Origin: Anaerolineales bacterium
GTDB lineage: Bacteria; Chloroflexota; Anaerolineae; Anaerolineales; Villigracilaceae
Direction of reading: 5' to 3'
DNA: 64,000 nt
NCBI GenBank assembly: GCA_016744335.1
Contig: JADGEO010000010.1
Location: 1 to 64,000 of the forward strand
Below the pieces are notes generated by a model. That model was not told the DNA's origin, ran no database searches, and was given only the letters and a program-made list of their open reading frames with translations. Below are positions 20,828-31,067 of this stretch, piece after piece. The position numbers and the translations under genes are program-made. Every line of letters starts with the position of its first letter. The stretch's first letter is position 1.

Positions 20828-21997
20828 ATGGCAAAGAACGCTGATTATATGCACGGCCTTGGCGCAAATGAGAGAGCACTTTTAGAGCGAATTCCCCTTC
20901 TGCCTTTGAGAAAATTTGCCGCGGGGATGGTGCGAGCAAAGATGCGCGTTCAATTTACGGGATGGCTACAATATCTAATTCCCATCTTCCCCATGCTCTT
21001 ACTCTTTCTGCTCGCTGGGATTACGCACCTGTTCAAAATCTCTTTTCTTGTCTTCATCTTCTCTGCACTTGGATGCTTGCTCGGCATCATCGTAATCTTC
21101 GACTTGGTGACCGTCAAATTCCAACTCCGTTTCCCCGAAAAACTACCCCAACGCAACGATGACCTTGATCTCTTCGACCTGATGCGTGCGCGTCACTCCT
21201 GCCGTTCCTTCCAAACCCGCAAGTTGACCAAAGCTGACCACACCGAGTTGATGACCTCCATTCACACCCATCTTGACGAACCTAAAATCGGCAAAGCCCC
21301 TATTCGTCTTGAGTATATTTCTGCCCCACTCACCGTCTGGCCCGTTGTCAACGCGACCGAATTCCTCATCGCCATTGCCCCGAAAAAATATGACCGTCAC
21401 GCCGTTATAGACGTGGGACGCAGCCTGCAAAAAGTCGTCATGGATGCGACCCGTATGGGACTCGGCACCTGCTGGATCGGTCCCGGAGCAGACCATGCCA
21501 GCATTATGGCTAGTCTAGGCGAACGCTTTGACCCCGAAAAGGATCACATTATTTGTATCTCTGCTGTGGGGTATAAATCAAACTATATCCCCTTATTTAT
21601 TCGCGCCTTCAACGCCCAAGCGAGCAACAGCCGTTTACCGCTCTCAGAACTCTTTTTCGCAGACACAACCTTTACACAGCCCTTAGATGTGCACACCGCC
21701 CCCTTCAATCGTTTCGGGCGCAATTACGAGATTTGCCAATGGGCACCCTCCTCCTATAATGGGCAAACCACCCGCTGTGTTGCCGTAACAGACGAAAATG
21801 GTGAACTAAAATCCTTCGATTTCTACGCCGCCACCGCCTCCCAATACTATGCCCCTGTCGCCCTCGGGATTTGGTCCGCCAACTGGGAAATGGGTTCCGA
21901 AGCACTAGGGCTTGAAGGTCATTTCGATGTGCGCTCAGAGGATGAAGGTGAAAATTTGCCGAGAGTTGATTTAAGCTGGGTGATCGATAAAATTTAA
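20828..21997 (+). CDS. Nitroreductase-family protein with N-terminal membrane segment
   Basis: LFDLMRARHSCRSFQTRKLTKADHTELM...; TM pair LIPIFPMLLLFLLAGI / FLVFIFSALGCLLGIIVIF. Confidence 0.8.
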   Translation: MAKNADYMHGLGANERALLERIPLLPLRKFAAGMVRAKMRVQFTGWLQYLIPIFPMLLLFLLAGITHLFKISFLVFIFSALGCLLGIIVIFDLVTVKFQLRFPEKLPQRNDDLDLFDLMRARHSCRSFQTRKLTKADHTELMTSIHTHLDEPKIGKAPIRLEYISAPLTVWPVVNATEFLIAIAPKKYDRHAVIDVGRSLQKVVMDATRMGLGTCWIGPGADHASIMASLGERFDPEKDHIICISAVGYKSNYIPLFIRAFNAQASNSRLPLSELFFADTTFTQPLDVHTAPFNRFGRNYEICQWAPSSYNGQTTRCVAVTDENGELKSFDFYAATASQYYAPVALGIWSANWEMGSEALGLEGHFDVRSEDEGENLPRVDLSWVIDKI

Positions 21998-22083
21998 AGT
22001 AATTGCTCAAAATATTAGTGGTACATTGCATCTGACAGATACGTTGCACATCTAGCAAAATCATACAGCAAATACAGAAAACA

Positions 22084-22119
22084 CCTCCGAAGTCTCAGAG
22101 ACTTCAGAGGGACTTTTTT
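22084..22119 (+). terminator. Stem-loop terminator
   Basis: CCTCCGAAGTCTCAGAGACTTCAGAGG followed by ACTTTTTTAC. Confidence 0.65.
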
Positions 22120-22182
22120 ACTTTACTCCGCCGCCGAGGACGGCGACTAGAGCAAGGGAGGAGAATTTTTTTACTGAAACTG

Positions 22183-23328
22183 TCAATCCATTGCCAACAA
22201 ATGTGTGACTGCTGTGGATGCGGGACCGCCCAGCGACTGGATCAAGGCGATTTGCCCCGATTCGCTCTCGTCCCGGAGCTTGGTGACTACTTCGACAGCT
22301 TGGTACACGCCCGTAGCACCGCCGGGGAATCCGCGCGCTTTTAGTCCGCCCGCTATGGCGCAGGGGATTGAGCCATTTTTTGCAATTTCGCCATCTCTTG
22401 CCAATTCCCAGCCTTTGCCTTTTTCAGCAAATCCTGCCGCTTCTAAAGATAAGGCGGCGTAGATGGAGTAGGCATCGTGATATTCAAAGAAACTAATTTG
22501 CTCGCGCATCACACCTGTTTTTTTCAGCACACTATTTACAGAACGCCGAGCCGCATTAAATGAGAGTATATCTTTTCGATCATGCAAAGATAACGCGTCC
22601 ACAGCGGAAGCAGACCCAAGGACACGCACGGCGCGGAGTTGTTGATGAGCAGGCAAAAGCTCAGAGCGTGTAAGAATGACCGAGGCGGCACCATCTGCTG
22701 GGGGCGCGGCATCAAATAAATTTAAAGGCTCTGAAAGCATGCCAGCACGGGCGTAGGTAGAGGCTTTGATGGCGCGCCGAAACATAGCATTAGGATTATC
22801 GACCGCGTTGGCGTGCGCGGTGACGGGGAAACCCGCGAGGGCATCGGCGGGGAGATTATATTCGTGGAGATAGCGGCGCATGAGTATGGCGGCTTGGGAG
22901 GTGGGGGTGAGACCCTGCACGGCTTCAAAATCGCTATCGGTGGCGGTGGCAAGGGCATCTTCTACACCAGAATCGACCATATCGGTGAACTTCTCGACAC
23001 CGACAACGAGCGCAACATCTACCATACCACTTTTGACGGCGAGATAGCCCTGCCGAAGCGCAGATCCGCCCGATGCACCAGCCGATTCCATGCTAATCGC
23101 TTCGATGCCTATCAGCCCGCTAAAATCGGCAATTAGCGCACCGAGATGGGCTTGTTTGGAGAGATTTGGTGCGAGCATATTGCCCACAAAGAGGGCTTGC
23201 GGACGTAGACCGCCCGCATCTTTGATTGCGGCTTCGAGGGCGAAATGCGCTAATTCGCGTAGCGAAAATTGCCAATGTTCGGCGACTGTTGTTGCGCCTA
23301 TTCCTGCTATAACGATATTATCTGTCAT
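22183..23328 (-). CDS. Thiolase (acetyl-CoA acetyltransferase, archaeal-type)
   Basis: ISMESAGASGGSALRQGYLAVKSGMVDVALVVGVEKF...; partner of adjacent HMG-CoA synthase. Confidence 0.85.
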   Translation of the reverse strand: MTDNIVIAGIGATTVAEHWQFSLRELAHFALEAAIKDAGGLRPQALFVGNMLAPNLSKQAHLGALIADFSGLIGIEAISMESAGASGGSALRQGYLAVKSGMVDVALVVGVEKFTDMVDSGVEDALATATDSDFEAVQGLTPTSQAAILMRRYLHEYNLPADALAGFPVTAHANAVDNPNAMFRRAIKASTYARAGMLSEPLNLFDAAPPADGAASVILTRSELLPAHQQLRAVRVLGSASAVDALSLHDRKDILSFNAARRSVNSVLKKTGVMREQISFFEYHDAYSIYAALSLEAAGFAEKGKGWELARDGEIAKNGSIPCAIAGGLKARGFPGGATGVYQAVEVVTKLRDESESGQIALIQSLGGPASTAVTHLLAMD

Positions 23329-23347
23329 ATTATTTGCCTTAATAATG

Positions 23348-23496
23348 GAACGCGGATTCTCGCTGATTAAGCGGGTTTACGCAGTTTTTTTGAACCGCGA
23401 AGACACGAAGAGCGCGAAGAAAACAATTTAAAACTTAGCGATCTTCGCTTCTTCGCGGTTAAATCTTTGTTTTTAAATCAGCGAGAATCCGCGTTC
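23348..23496. repeat. Nested inverted repeat between thiolase and HMG-CoA synthase genes
   Basis: Outer 21-bp perfect arms GAACGCGGATTCTCGCTGATT (23348-23368) / AATCAGCGAGAATCCGCGTTC (23476-23496); inner arms aaccgcgaagacacgaag / cttcgcttcttcgcggtt. Confidence 0.85.
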
Positions 23497-23503
23497 TATC
23501 TCT

Positions 23504-24565
23504 CTACTTCATCGTAATTTTCCCACGCATCCGCGCATAAGTTGCGTAATCAATTTCTTTGCGGCGGGCGATATAATCTTGGGTTTTTAGAGCTTTGTCT
23601 CGGCGATTGAGTAGTTCGTCTGTGACGAGGATTGACATGCAATCCGCACCTGCGCCAGAACCGAAGGAGGTCATTAGGATTCTATCGCCAGGCTTGGCAA
23701 TATCGAGCGTAGCGGTGAGACCGATGATCGCCGCACCAGAGTAGGTATTGCCGATCACGGGAGCGAGTAATCCCGGCTCCCATTGTTCCTGTTTAAAACC
23801 GAGCATCTTTGCCGCCCGCGTTGGAAACTTGGCATTTGGCTGATGGAAAATCGCATAATCATAATCATCAGGCGTTGTGCCGAGTTCGCCCATCAGCGTT
23901 TCGGTGGCTTTACTGACGTGTTCAAAATAGGCTGGCTCGCCTGTAAAGCGTGAACCATGCTCGGGATATTTCTGATACGCCCGTCGCCAAAAATCGGGCG
24001 TGTCAGTGACGTAGGAGTAAGTCGCTTCGATCACTGCTAACGATTTCTCAGCAGGTCCAATCACAAAAGCCGCGCCCCCTGCGGCGGCGGTATACTCGAG
24101 GGCATCGCCGGGTTTTCCCTGCGCAGTATCCATGCCGATCGCAAGGGCGTAATCCGCCATCTCTGAGCCGACAAGACCCATCGCGGCGACCATCGCTTCT
24201 GTCCCCGCTTTGCAGGCAAATTCCCAATCCCCGGCTTGGATGTGGGGAACAACCCCAATCGCCTCCGCCACAATCGTGGACGTGGGCTTGACGGCGTAGG
24301 GGTGCGACTCCGAGCCGACCCAAACAGCGCGTAGCTGATGCGCGTGGATGCCCGCGCGTGCAATCGCGTTGCGTGCCGCTTCAATAGACATGGTTGCTAC
24401 ATCTTCATCTAGCCCAGGGACGCTTTTCTCTTTTATCGGCACCGCTCCACCGCCCTTCCAGACACGAGCAATTTCGGTAGCAGGGATTCTATATCTCGGC
24501 ACATACGCGCCGTAGCCGATGATGCCAACGGGGCGGGAGGGTTTAAGTAATAAGTTTTCGGTCAT
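23504..24565 (-). CDS. Hydroxymethylglutaryl-CoA synthase
   Basis: [24 protein letters not shown]...[25 protein letters not shown]...[10 protein letters not shown] (active-site Cys)...[20 protein letters not shown]. Confidence 0.9.
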   Translation of the reverse strand: MTENLLLKPSRPVGIIGYGAYVPRYRIPATEIARVWKGGGAVPIKEKSVPGLDEDVATMSIEAARNAIARAGIHAHQLRAVWVGSESHPYAVKPTSTIVAEAIGVVPHIQAGDWEFACKAGTEAMVAAMGLVGSEMADYALAIGMDTAQGKPGDALEYTAAAGGAAFVIGPAEKSLAVIEATYSYVTDTPDFWRRAYQKYPEHGSRFTGEPAYFEHVSKATETLMGELGTTPDDYDYAIFHQPNAKFPTRAAKMLGFKQEQWEPGLLAPVIGNTYSGAAIIGLTATLDIAKPGDRILMTSFGSGAGADCMSILVTDELLNRRDKALKTQDYIARRKEIDYATYARMRGKITMK

Positions 24566-24671
24566 TTTTTCTCCTTAATAGGATTTCGTATCTATAAGTT
24601 TACAACCCTAAGCAGTTTTTCTCAAGGGTAGCATTTCTAAATAGGGCCTTTAAATTCGGGGATTTTCTTAA

Positions 24672-25934
24672 TTATTTAGCCTTTTCTAAAGGTGGCGTTG
24701 CCCAAATACCTGCAATTGCCAAAAGAAAGAGAAGAATTGCAAACCCAGCTAAGGATATAAAGAATCCGCCGCTCATATCATAAGAAATCCCCATTAAAAA
24801 TGGACCTATACTGCTCCCGGCTACAGTGGCAGTCCAGACACTGCCTCGAATTTTGCCAAGATGTTCACGACCGAAATAACGCACCCAAACTGTATTGTCT
24901 AAGCCACTAAATAAGCCCTGAGCAACTCCTAATATAAGTGTATAAACCAGAATAACAGAGTTGTTTGGCAGATATATTAAAGCCCCAATAGCCAGCCCAT
25001 AGAGACCCATTGCGCCCAAAGACATCCAGCGAAGTTCTGTTCGGTCGGCAATTACCCCACCAAGAAACTGAAAAATAGCTGAAGCTATCATCAAAAACAT
25101 AAAACTAGCCGCAGCTTGCTCATTACTCAACCCTTTATCTGTAAATATTGGTAACAAATTAAAGGCAATGGCTGTTGCAATAGCCGCCCAAGAAGCTCGG
25201 GATAAAATTAATATCCAATAGGCTCGTGTTTTCATTGCTTCCTTGAGCGTAAATTTTTTCTCTGAAAAAGATGCATCTGTTTCTCGAATATCTGACGCAC
25301 TGTTTCCATCAATCACTTCTCCGATTTCTTCAGGTCTATTTACATAAAAAAAGTAGATAAGCGGTATCAAGATAAGGAAAACGCTCGCTCCCGATAAGAT
25401 ATAAGTTTTCCGCCAACCGACAATACCGATGAGGGCAAGAATCCCAATGGGGACTGCTCCAATCATCAGACTTACAACTACACTTTTAATACCTGAAACT
25501 GTTCCGAGCCTTTTACGAAACCACATGGGGAGCATATTAACCGAAAGAAGTTCTAAAGACCCTTGCCCTAACATCCTCAAGAAAAAGAAAGAGAGAACCA
25601 GCATTCCAAGACTGCTAACTTGTGAAATAAAAATGCACGCGAAGCTAAATAAACTTATAATTACAAAAATCGTCTTACGAATACCAAATCGGTCAGACAG
25701 TTGCCCTATATAAGTCTGAGGTAAAGAAGCGAGCATTGTGCCAAACATATAAGCTCCGGTGAGTTCTGTTAGGCTAAGGTTAAGTGTTTCTCGCAGGGAA
25801 GGGTTGAAAATTGAGACCATATAGGTTTGCCCAGGGCTGGTAAAGAAAGCCGTTAAGATAGAAATGGGCAAAATAATCCAGCCATAAAAAAAGTTTGTAT
25901 GTTTTGAAAGTCGTAAATTGATTTTTGAGTGCAT
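24672..25934 (-). CDS. MFS transporter
   Basis: 12-TM pattern; TYIGQLSDRFGIRKT cytoplasmic loop motif. Confidence 0.85.
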   Translation of the reverse strand: MHSKINLRLSKHTNFFYGWIILPISILTAFFTSPGQTYMVSIFNPSLRETLNLSLTELTGAYMFGTMLASLPQTYIGQLSDRFGIRKTIFVIISLFSFACIFISQVSSLGMLVLSFFFLRMLGQGSLELLSVNMLPMWFRKRLGTVSGIKSVVVSLMIGAVPIGILALIGIVGWRKTYILSGASVFLILIPLIYFFYVNRPEEIGEVIDGNSASDIRETDASFSEKKFTLKEAMKTRAYWILILSRASWAAIATAIAFNLLPIFTDKGLSNEQAAASFMFLMIASAIFQFLGGVIADRTELRWMSLGAMGLYGLAIGALIYLPNNSVILVYTLILGVAQGLFSGLDNTVWVRYFGREHLGKIRGSVWTATVAGSSIGPFLMGISYDMSGGFFISLAGFAILLFLLAIAGIWATPPLEKAK

Positions 25935-26061
25935 CTTGGGTGTTTTTCCTTTCTAGTACATAAATATAGGTATTTCGGTATCTCTATTAAAATTGGCTCT
26001 TTGGTTTCAGATAGGCAAATATAGACAAAAAAGTTCTAATTGCTCACGCCTTCCTTAGCAT

Positions 26062-26113
26062 AAAACCAACGAAAACAGGGACTCCGTGCGAAGTCCCTGT
26101 TTTCGTTGGTTTT
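26062..26113. terminator. Strong bidirectional-type hairpin
   Basis: 22-bp perfect stem AAAACCAACGAAAACAGGGACT / AGTCCCTGTTTTCGTTGGTTTT. Confidence 0.85.
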
Positions 26114-26414
26114 CACAAAAACACTGGGCAATTTAGGGAAAAAGCGAATGCTTATTCCTGCTTCTTACCCTCCCCCCTTCAACTTTTACCCTACGCTATC
26201 ACGTCATTTGGTATTTTTAGCATTTCTCAAATTAAGGTGTATAGAATTGCCTCTGATATCGCCGATGGCGTGCGTAACCATAATGGCGTTTTTTGCGAGC
26301 CAGTCAAATGCGAAATATCTCTGTCCACACCCATTCGCGGGTGAGGGCATCGAGCAAAGAAAAAGTTAAAACTTTCTCAGATTTTATCGCGGTTATTTTG
26401 CACCTTTAAAGCGG

Positions 26415-26609
26415 CTATACCTTCTCTCCTGGTCTCAATAAAATCACCAGAAAAGGACCCAGAGCGGGCAAGATCAACGCCAAAAGCCCCCAGAGTGTAT
26501 ACGCCCCAAAACTGAGATTTCGATTTCTCAAATAGAAAATAGATAAGAGAAAACTGGCAATAAGGTAAGCCGACAAAAGAGTGCGTAAGGTTTCACTATT
26601 CATGGTCAT
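26415..26609 (-). CDS. Small two-TM membrane protein
   Basis: MTMNSETLRTLLSAYLIASFLLSIFYLRNRNLSFGAYTLWGLLALILPALGPFLVILLRPGEKV; PLDc_N-like layout. Confidence 0.5.
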   Translation of the reverse strand: MTMNSETLRTLLSAYLIASFLLSIFYLRNRNLSFGAYTLWGLLALILPALGPFLVILLRPGEKV

Positions 26610-26758
26610 ATTGTATAGGGTTTGGGGTTTAAAATCAAGAAAAAATGTTCTATTTATAATTCGGAGTAAAAGGTCATATTTAGAAATGATTTTTTACACT
26701 AGGACAATTTAGGGGATTAAAGTATTATTGACAAAATTTATCTTTATTAGGAGAAAAA

Positions 26759-27160
26759 ATGCAAATCACAAAACAAGCCGATTACGCAGTGCGCGCCGTT
26801 TTATATCTCGCTCGCTTGGGTATAGGCAATCGCGCCGCAACCAGCACAATAGCAAAAGACCAACATATTCCGCCTTCTTTTTTGGCTAAAATTATTTCAC
26901 AGCTTTCAATTGCCGGGTTACTACAAACATCACGTGGAGCACATGGCGGTGTTACTTTAGCCAAAAAATGTGAAGAAATCACCCTCCTCGAGGTCGTAGA
27001 AGCCATCGATGGACCCATTCGGCTCAATGAATGTGCCCACTCTAGCGGCATGTGCGCTTATGCAGACGATTGCCCCCTCGTTACAATTTGGCAAGATGCC
27101 CAGCATGACCTTGTAAATCGTCTAGGTGGTGCAACTTTTGACCAGTTTGTTAATAAATAA
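26759..27160 (+). CDS. Rrf2-family transcriptional regulator
   Basis: MQITKQADYAVRAVLYLARL...IPPSFLAKIISQLSIAGLLQTSRGAHGGVTLAK; Cys-containing loop CAHSSGMCAYADDCPL. Confidence 0.92.
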   Translation: MQITKQADYAVRAVLYLARLGIGNRAATSTIAKDQHIPPSFLAKIISQLSIAGLLQTSRGAHGGVTLAKKCEEITLLEVVEAIDGPIRLNECAHSSGMCAYADDCPLVTIWQDAQHDLVNRLGGATFDQFVNK

Positions 27161-27274
27161 TTTTTCTGGGATGTGGGACAGCAGCGCGCGTGAACTTAGG
27201 CTTGCCCTCGTTAAATAAACTTCAGCGTAGCGTTGAGACGCTTTCGTTAAAATGCGAACAACTCACTTTAGTGC

Positions 27275-27303
27275 AAAACTCCGAGCATAATGCGCGGAGT
27301 TTT
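27275..27303 (+). terminator. Stem-loop terminator
   Basis: AAAACTCCG-agcataatgcg-CGGAGTTTT. Confidence 0.6.
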
Positions 27304-27388
27304 CATTTTAAACGCGTATAATTGAGCCGCCCCGTTCTATCAAAGGGAACGGGGGCAGCTCAACTACTTCCACCCTCTTGGAGACAAT

Positions 27389-28270
27389 ATGCTCATAAAG
27401 AAAAACATCACCCCTATCTCAGCCGTCTTTAAATTCATCTCGTTATTTGCCTTCACAACAATCGCCTGCTCAACTTCAGCCATCTCCTTTTCAGGCTCTT
27501 CATCAGAAACAGACCCAAACGAGCTCGAAACCATGATCGCAATCTCCCTTGCCGAAAAAGTATCTCAAACTTTAGAGGCAATGCCCCCAACAGATGCACC
27601 AACCGAGACACCAACTCCCTCACCGACCAAGACAGAACCTCCACCAAGTGCAACCGCCACAAAAGCCGATTATCCCGAAATGGGGAGTGACCTAATAGAA
27701 AACGCCGATGGCTCACTTATTTTTTTTGATTACCTGGCTAAATACTCACTTACCCCGCCCATAGAGTGGATGGCTATTCGCCCCGATTCCCCTGAATATC
27801 GTGAAATGTGGATTACAGAAGCCGCCGACCCAGTAATTATTAACATCCTTGAAAATATAGAGGGGATTGACCCCAAAACTCAGCGTTTGTATATAATAGA
27901 TCTCAAAAAATGGCATTATGTAAACGGGTTTATCACCTATACCAACCTTGTCTTAGAAAACCAAAGTAACCAAAGACTTGAAGAAAGTTTTGCCGATTTT
28001 GTCCTTAACCTTCCTGATTATTACAACGATGTAAATGTTATTTCTTCGGATATTAGCGAAACATCTTCGGGCATTCCTTTCGGCGTTATTGAATTAGAAT
28101 GGACCCCAGAAGGCTATGAAGAAGGCCTACGTGCTTATGATAAAGTTGCTATTTTTTCAGTTGAAAAAGACCACACTTTATTTATCTTCTTTAGCACCAC
28201 AGTAACACTCAAAGATGAAACTTTGCCCATCTTCGATGGGATGATAGATTCTTTTACGTATTTAGAGTAA
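27389..28270 (+). CDS. Lipoprotein, uncharacterised, Pro/Thr-rich linker
   Basis: N-terminal hydrophobic segment ending in FTTIACS lipobox; PTDAPTETPTPSPTKTEPPPSATATK linker. Confidence 0.65.
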   Translation: MLIKKNITPISAVFKFISLFAFTTIACSTSAISFSGSSSETDPNELETMIAISLAEKVSQTLEAMPPTDAPTETPTPSPTKTEPPPSATATKADYPEMGSDLIENADGSLIFFDYLAKYSLTPPIEWMAIRPDSPEYREMWITEAADPVIINILENIEGIDPKTQRLYIIDLKKWHYVNGFITYTNLVLENQSNQRLEESFADFVLNLPDYYNDVNVISSDISETSSGIPFGVIELEWTPEGYEEGLRAYDKVAIFSVEKDHTLFIFFSTTVTLKDETLPIFDGMIDSFTYLE

Positions 28271-28438
28271 AGGAAGCGCAACAGATGCTCATGCACTTTA
28301 TCTGCTCTTTTGAAAACAGCAAATCACCTAATGCGTTTATCCACCATAACTTTGTCTTTTTGTCGTCTTAACAATGACATTCACTCTATACCAGACTCAA
28401 TCGGAAATATTTTTTTGGCTAAAACTCTCAAAATTTAG

Positions 28439-28501
28439 AACCGCTAATCTTCACCAATCATCACTATTTTTTTAACGAAGATTTGCGGGGAATTAGCGGT
28501 T
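28439..28501. repeat. AACCGCTAAT...ATTAGCGGTT palindromic repeat, copy 2
   Basis: aaccgctaatcttcaccaatcatcacta...aacgaagatttgcggggaattagcggtt; matches 13708-13771. Confidence 0.8.
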
Positions 28502-28632
28502 AAGAATTTTATTCCCCATAGCGTCTACCGTATTTCTCCGCGCACGCTGTGGTGAGCGAGGGAGTGGAGGCATTTGAAGGTTCCTTTTGTGTTTTTTCAA
28601 GGCTATCTTTAACTCTCTGGTATACCCAAAAA

Positions 28633-29304
28633 TCACTCTGCTACAGCAGTATAAATAAGAAAAAAGGGCACAACAGGATATAAAGTAGCGAGATTTCTTG
28701 GCGTCATATTTTTTGGTGTTGCGCGCCGAATATCGTAGATGTTCCGGACATGATAATGACCAGAATAGCTTGGTCCTGCCAGAAAACGCCCGATTTTATA
28801 AAGGAAATTCTCGGTAGGTCCCGAAACAATAAGCTCTCCATCCGAAGCAAGAAGGGATGCAAATTTTTCTAATTCCTTGTCTAAATTATCTACATGTTCA
28901 AGAACATCTAGAGCAATAATTAGCTCAAGTGATTTCTCTGGAACTTCTTCGTAAGTCTCTTGAAAACTGACATTTTTGGGGAAATTTATATATTGCTCAA
29001 TCTTTTTTAAAGGCTCTAAATCTATATCTACGCCGATTACTTCTTCTGTTTCCTTAGCAAGAAAGGGAAGCATTACACCACTTCCACAGCCAAAATCTAA
29101 GACTCTTTCTAAAGCCCCTTTTGGCTCAATATAGTTCATCACACGATAAATTCGCTCCCAAAACAAAAAGTTCATCAATGGGTTTGGATTGCTATAAGCG
29201 GGAAACGCGGCTTCATCCAAATTTTCTGAGTGTTCGATGTCTAAAATTTTCTTTGTTGCTTCAACAAAATCTTTTTTATAGGTGTTAAATTCTTTTCTTT
29301 TCAC
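28633..29304 (-). CDS. Class I SAM-dependent methyltransferase
   Basis: RVLDFGCGSGVMLPFLAKETEEVIGVDIDLEPL...LIIALDVLEHVDNLDKELEKFASLLASDGELIVSGP. Confidence 0.85.
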   Translation of the reverse strand: MKRKEFNTYKKDFVEATKKILDIEHSENLDEAAFPAYSNPNPLMNFLFWERIYRVMNYIEPKGALERVLDFGCGSGVMLPFLAKETEEVIGVDIDLEPLKKIEQYINFPKNVSFQETYEEVPEKSLELIIALDVLEHVDNLDKELEKFASLLASDGELIVSGPTENFLYKIGRFLAGPSYSGHYHVRNIYDIRRATPKNMTPRNLATLYPVVPFFLIYTAVAE

Positions 29305-29558
29305 GATGGTGTTTTCTCCAAGTTTTTGATTGGTGTCTTTAGGTATTGCATTGTAGATGATATAAGCAATTGTACTTCTTTTAGGACATTTTTTCTCCCG
29401 CTTTACAAAAAATTTACGCTTGCCCTATGCTATTGTAGATATTATCCCCAAACTTCATACAAAATTGTCAATAATGTGCAGTTTTTAGAGTAAAATATAG
29501 CAACCTAGCAACGCCGTGCGAATGCGGCGTTCACAAACTCTCTTAAAGGAGCTTTTAT

Positions 29559-30014
29559 ATGTACCAAAAAATAACAATTGTAGGTAATTTAGGACGTGAC
29601 CCAGAAATGCGCTATACTCCCAGTGGGCAGGCGGTAACAAATTTGAACGTTGCGACCAATCGACAATATACATCAAACAGTGGTGAGACTATCAAAGAAA
29701 CGACTTGGTTTCGTGTTTCTGTTTGGGGTAAACAAGCAGAAGCTTCTAACCAATATCTAAAATCAGGCTCAAAAGTTTTAGTCGAAGGGCGTATGAATCA
29801 AGATAAAGAAACTGGCGGTCCTCGTGTTTGGACTAGAAATGACGGCTCACCTGGGGCATCATTTGAAATTACGGCACAAACAGTACGCTTCTTATCCTCC
29901 CGTCAAGAAGACCAAGCCGCCGCGGCAAGCGGAGGCGGCGTCAACAGTGGTGGAGCGAACTACGGCGCAGGCAATGCCATGGAACCTCCGCAAGAAGATG
30001 AAATTCCTTTTTAG
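29559..30014 (+). CDS. ssb: Single-stranded DNA-binding protein
   Basis: MYQKITIVGNLGRDPEMRYTPSGQAVTNLNVATNRQY...; acidic tip EDEIPF. Confidence 0.95.
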   Translation: MYQKITIVGNLGRDPEMRYTPSGQAVTNLNVATNRQYTSNSGETIKETTWFRVSVWGKQAEASNQYLKSGSKVLVEGRMNQDKETGGPRVWTRNDGSPGASFEITAQTVRFLSSRQEDQAAAASGGGVNSGGANYGAGNAMEPPQEDEIPF

Positions 30015-30021
30015 ATAATTA

Positions 30022-30056
30022 AAGCCTTGTGAGAATGTCGAATTCTCACAAGGCTT
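30022..30056 (+). terminator. Rho-independent terminator after ssb
   Basis: 15-bp stem AAGCCTTGTGAGAAT / ATTCTCACAAGGCTT plus T run. Confidence 0.85.
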
Positions 30057-30075
30057 TTTAAAAGCAGAGAAAATA

Positions 30076-30414
30076 ATGACAGATCCCAAACAGCCCCTTC
30101 ATCCTAAAAAAATAATAATGGAAATCTCACCAGAGCTTTCTACAACTTATGCCAACTTAGCGAGGATTGCGCACTCCCCCGCTGATATTGTCTTAGAATT
30201 TGCACATCTACTCCCTGGTTCACAAAAAGCCAAAGTCGGGACACGAGTGGTGATGACGCCCGTTAGTGCAAAGCTATTGCTTAAAGCCCTCAATGACAAT
30301 TTGGCGCGCTACGAAAATGCCTTTGGCGAAATCACCATGCCCAAAGTCAATTCCCTAGCGGATAATCTCTTTCGTCCCTTTTTAAAACCCGAAGCAGATG
30401 AGGGAGAAGAATAA
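30076..30414 (+). CDS. DUF3467 domain protein
   Basis: PELSTTYANLARIAHSPADIVLEFAHLLPGSQKAKVGTRVVMTPVSAKLLLKALNDNLARYENAFGEI. Confidence 0.82.
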   Translation: MTDPKQPLHPKKIIMEISPELSTTYANLARIAHSPADIVLEFAHLLPGSQKAKVGTRVVMTPVSAKLLLKALNDNLARYENAFGEITMPKVNSLADNLFRPFLKPEADEGEE

Positions 30415-31055
30415 TGGAAAAGCTAGAACTTATAGCCGAGCAGATTCGTGAAAAATTTGATGCACAAACCGAAGCGCGTGATAAAGCCCTCTCAACCTCG
30501 CGCACTTTAATTCAGCATTGCTCAAAAGCCATCCGTGCCGTACACCGAGACGATGACGAGGGCATGAACGAACATTTAGCGCAAGCCACGCTATTGGCAA
30601 AAACCTTCAAAGACGATCTCCTCCCCGAGCATCCTGACATCTATCATACTGGGTATACCCAAGATGCACTCAAAGAATTTGTTGAAGCCGAAGTAACCTG
30701 TGCCTTAATCAAAGAAAAACCCCTCGTTACACTCGATCAACTTGACGTGCCCCACGCAACTTACCTCAAAGGACTTTCCGAAGTTGTTGGCGAGCTTCGC
30801 CGCAGAACACTTGACGAACTCCGTAGCGGGTACTCGCAAGAAGCCGAACGTCTCCTAACTCAAATGGACGAAATCTACTCTGTTTTAGTTACAATGGATT
30901 ATCCCAACGCCATTACGCATGGTCTACGCAGACAAACCGATATTGCTCGTAGTATCATCGAACGTACGCGCGGCGACATCACCTTTAGCTTGCGTGGTGA
31001 GCATCTCGAAAAAAAGATAGATGCCCTAAGAGAAGAACTTGGTGTAAAAGAATAA
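30414..31055 (+). CDS. Translin-family protein
   Basis: IREKFDAQTEARDKALSTSRTLIQHCSKAIRAVHRDD...YTQDALKEFVEAEVTCALI...LGDVVGELRR-type segment; all-helical translin/COG2178 layout. Confidence 0.75.
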   Translation: MEKLELIAEQIREKFDAQTEARDKALSTSRTLIQHCSKAIRAVHRDDDEGMNEHLAQATLLAKTFKDDLLPEHPDIYHTGYTQDALKEFVEAEVTCALIKEKPLVTLDQLDVPHATYLKGLSEVVGELRRRTLDELRSGYSQEAERLLTQMDEIYSVLVTMDYPNAITHGLRRQTDIARSIIERTRGDITFSLRGEHLEKKIDALREELGVKE

Positions 31056-31067
31056 AAGGAACAGAAA

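Noticed and set aside
22120-22175. CCGCCGCCGAGGACGGCGAC stretch considered as a CRISPR or microsatellite
   Set aside because: Single short GC palindrome; no repeated units with spacers. No CRISPR-like array seen anywhere in the window.
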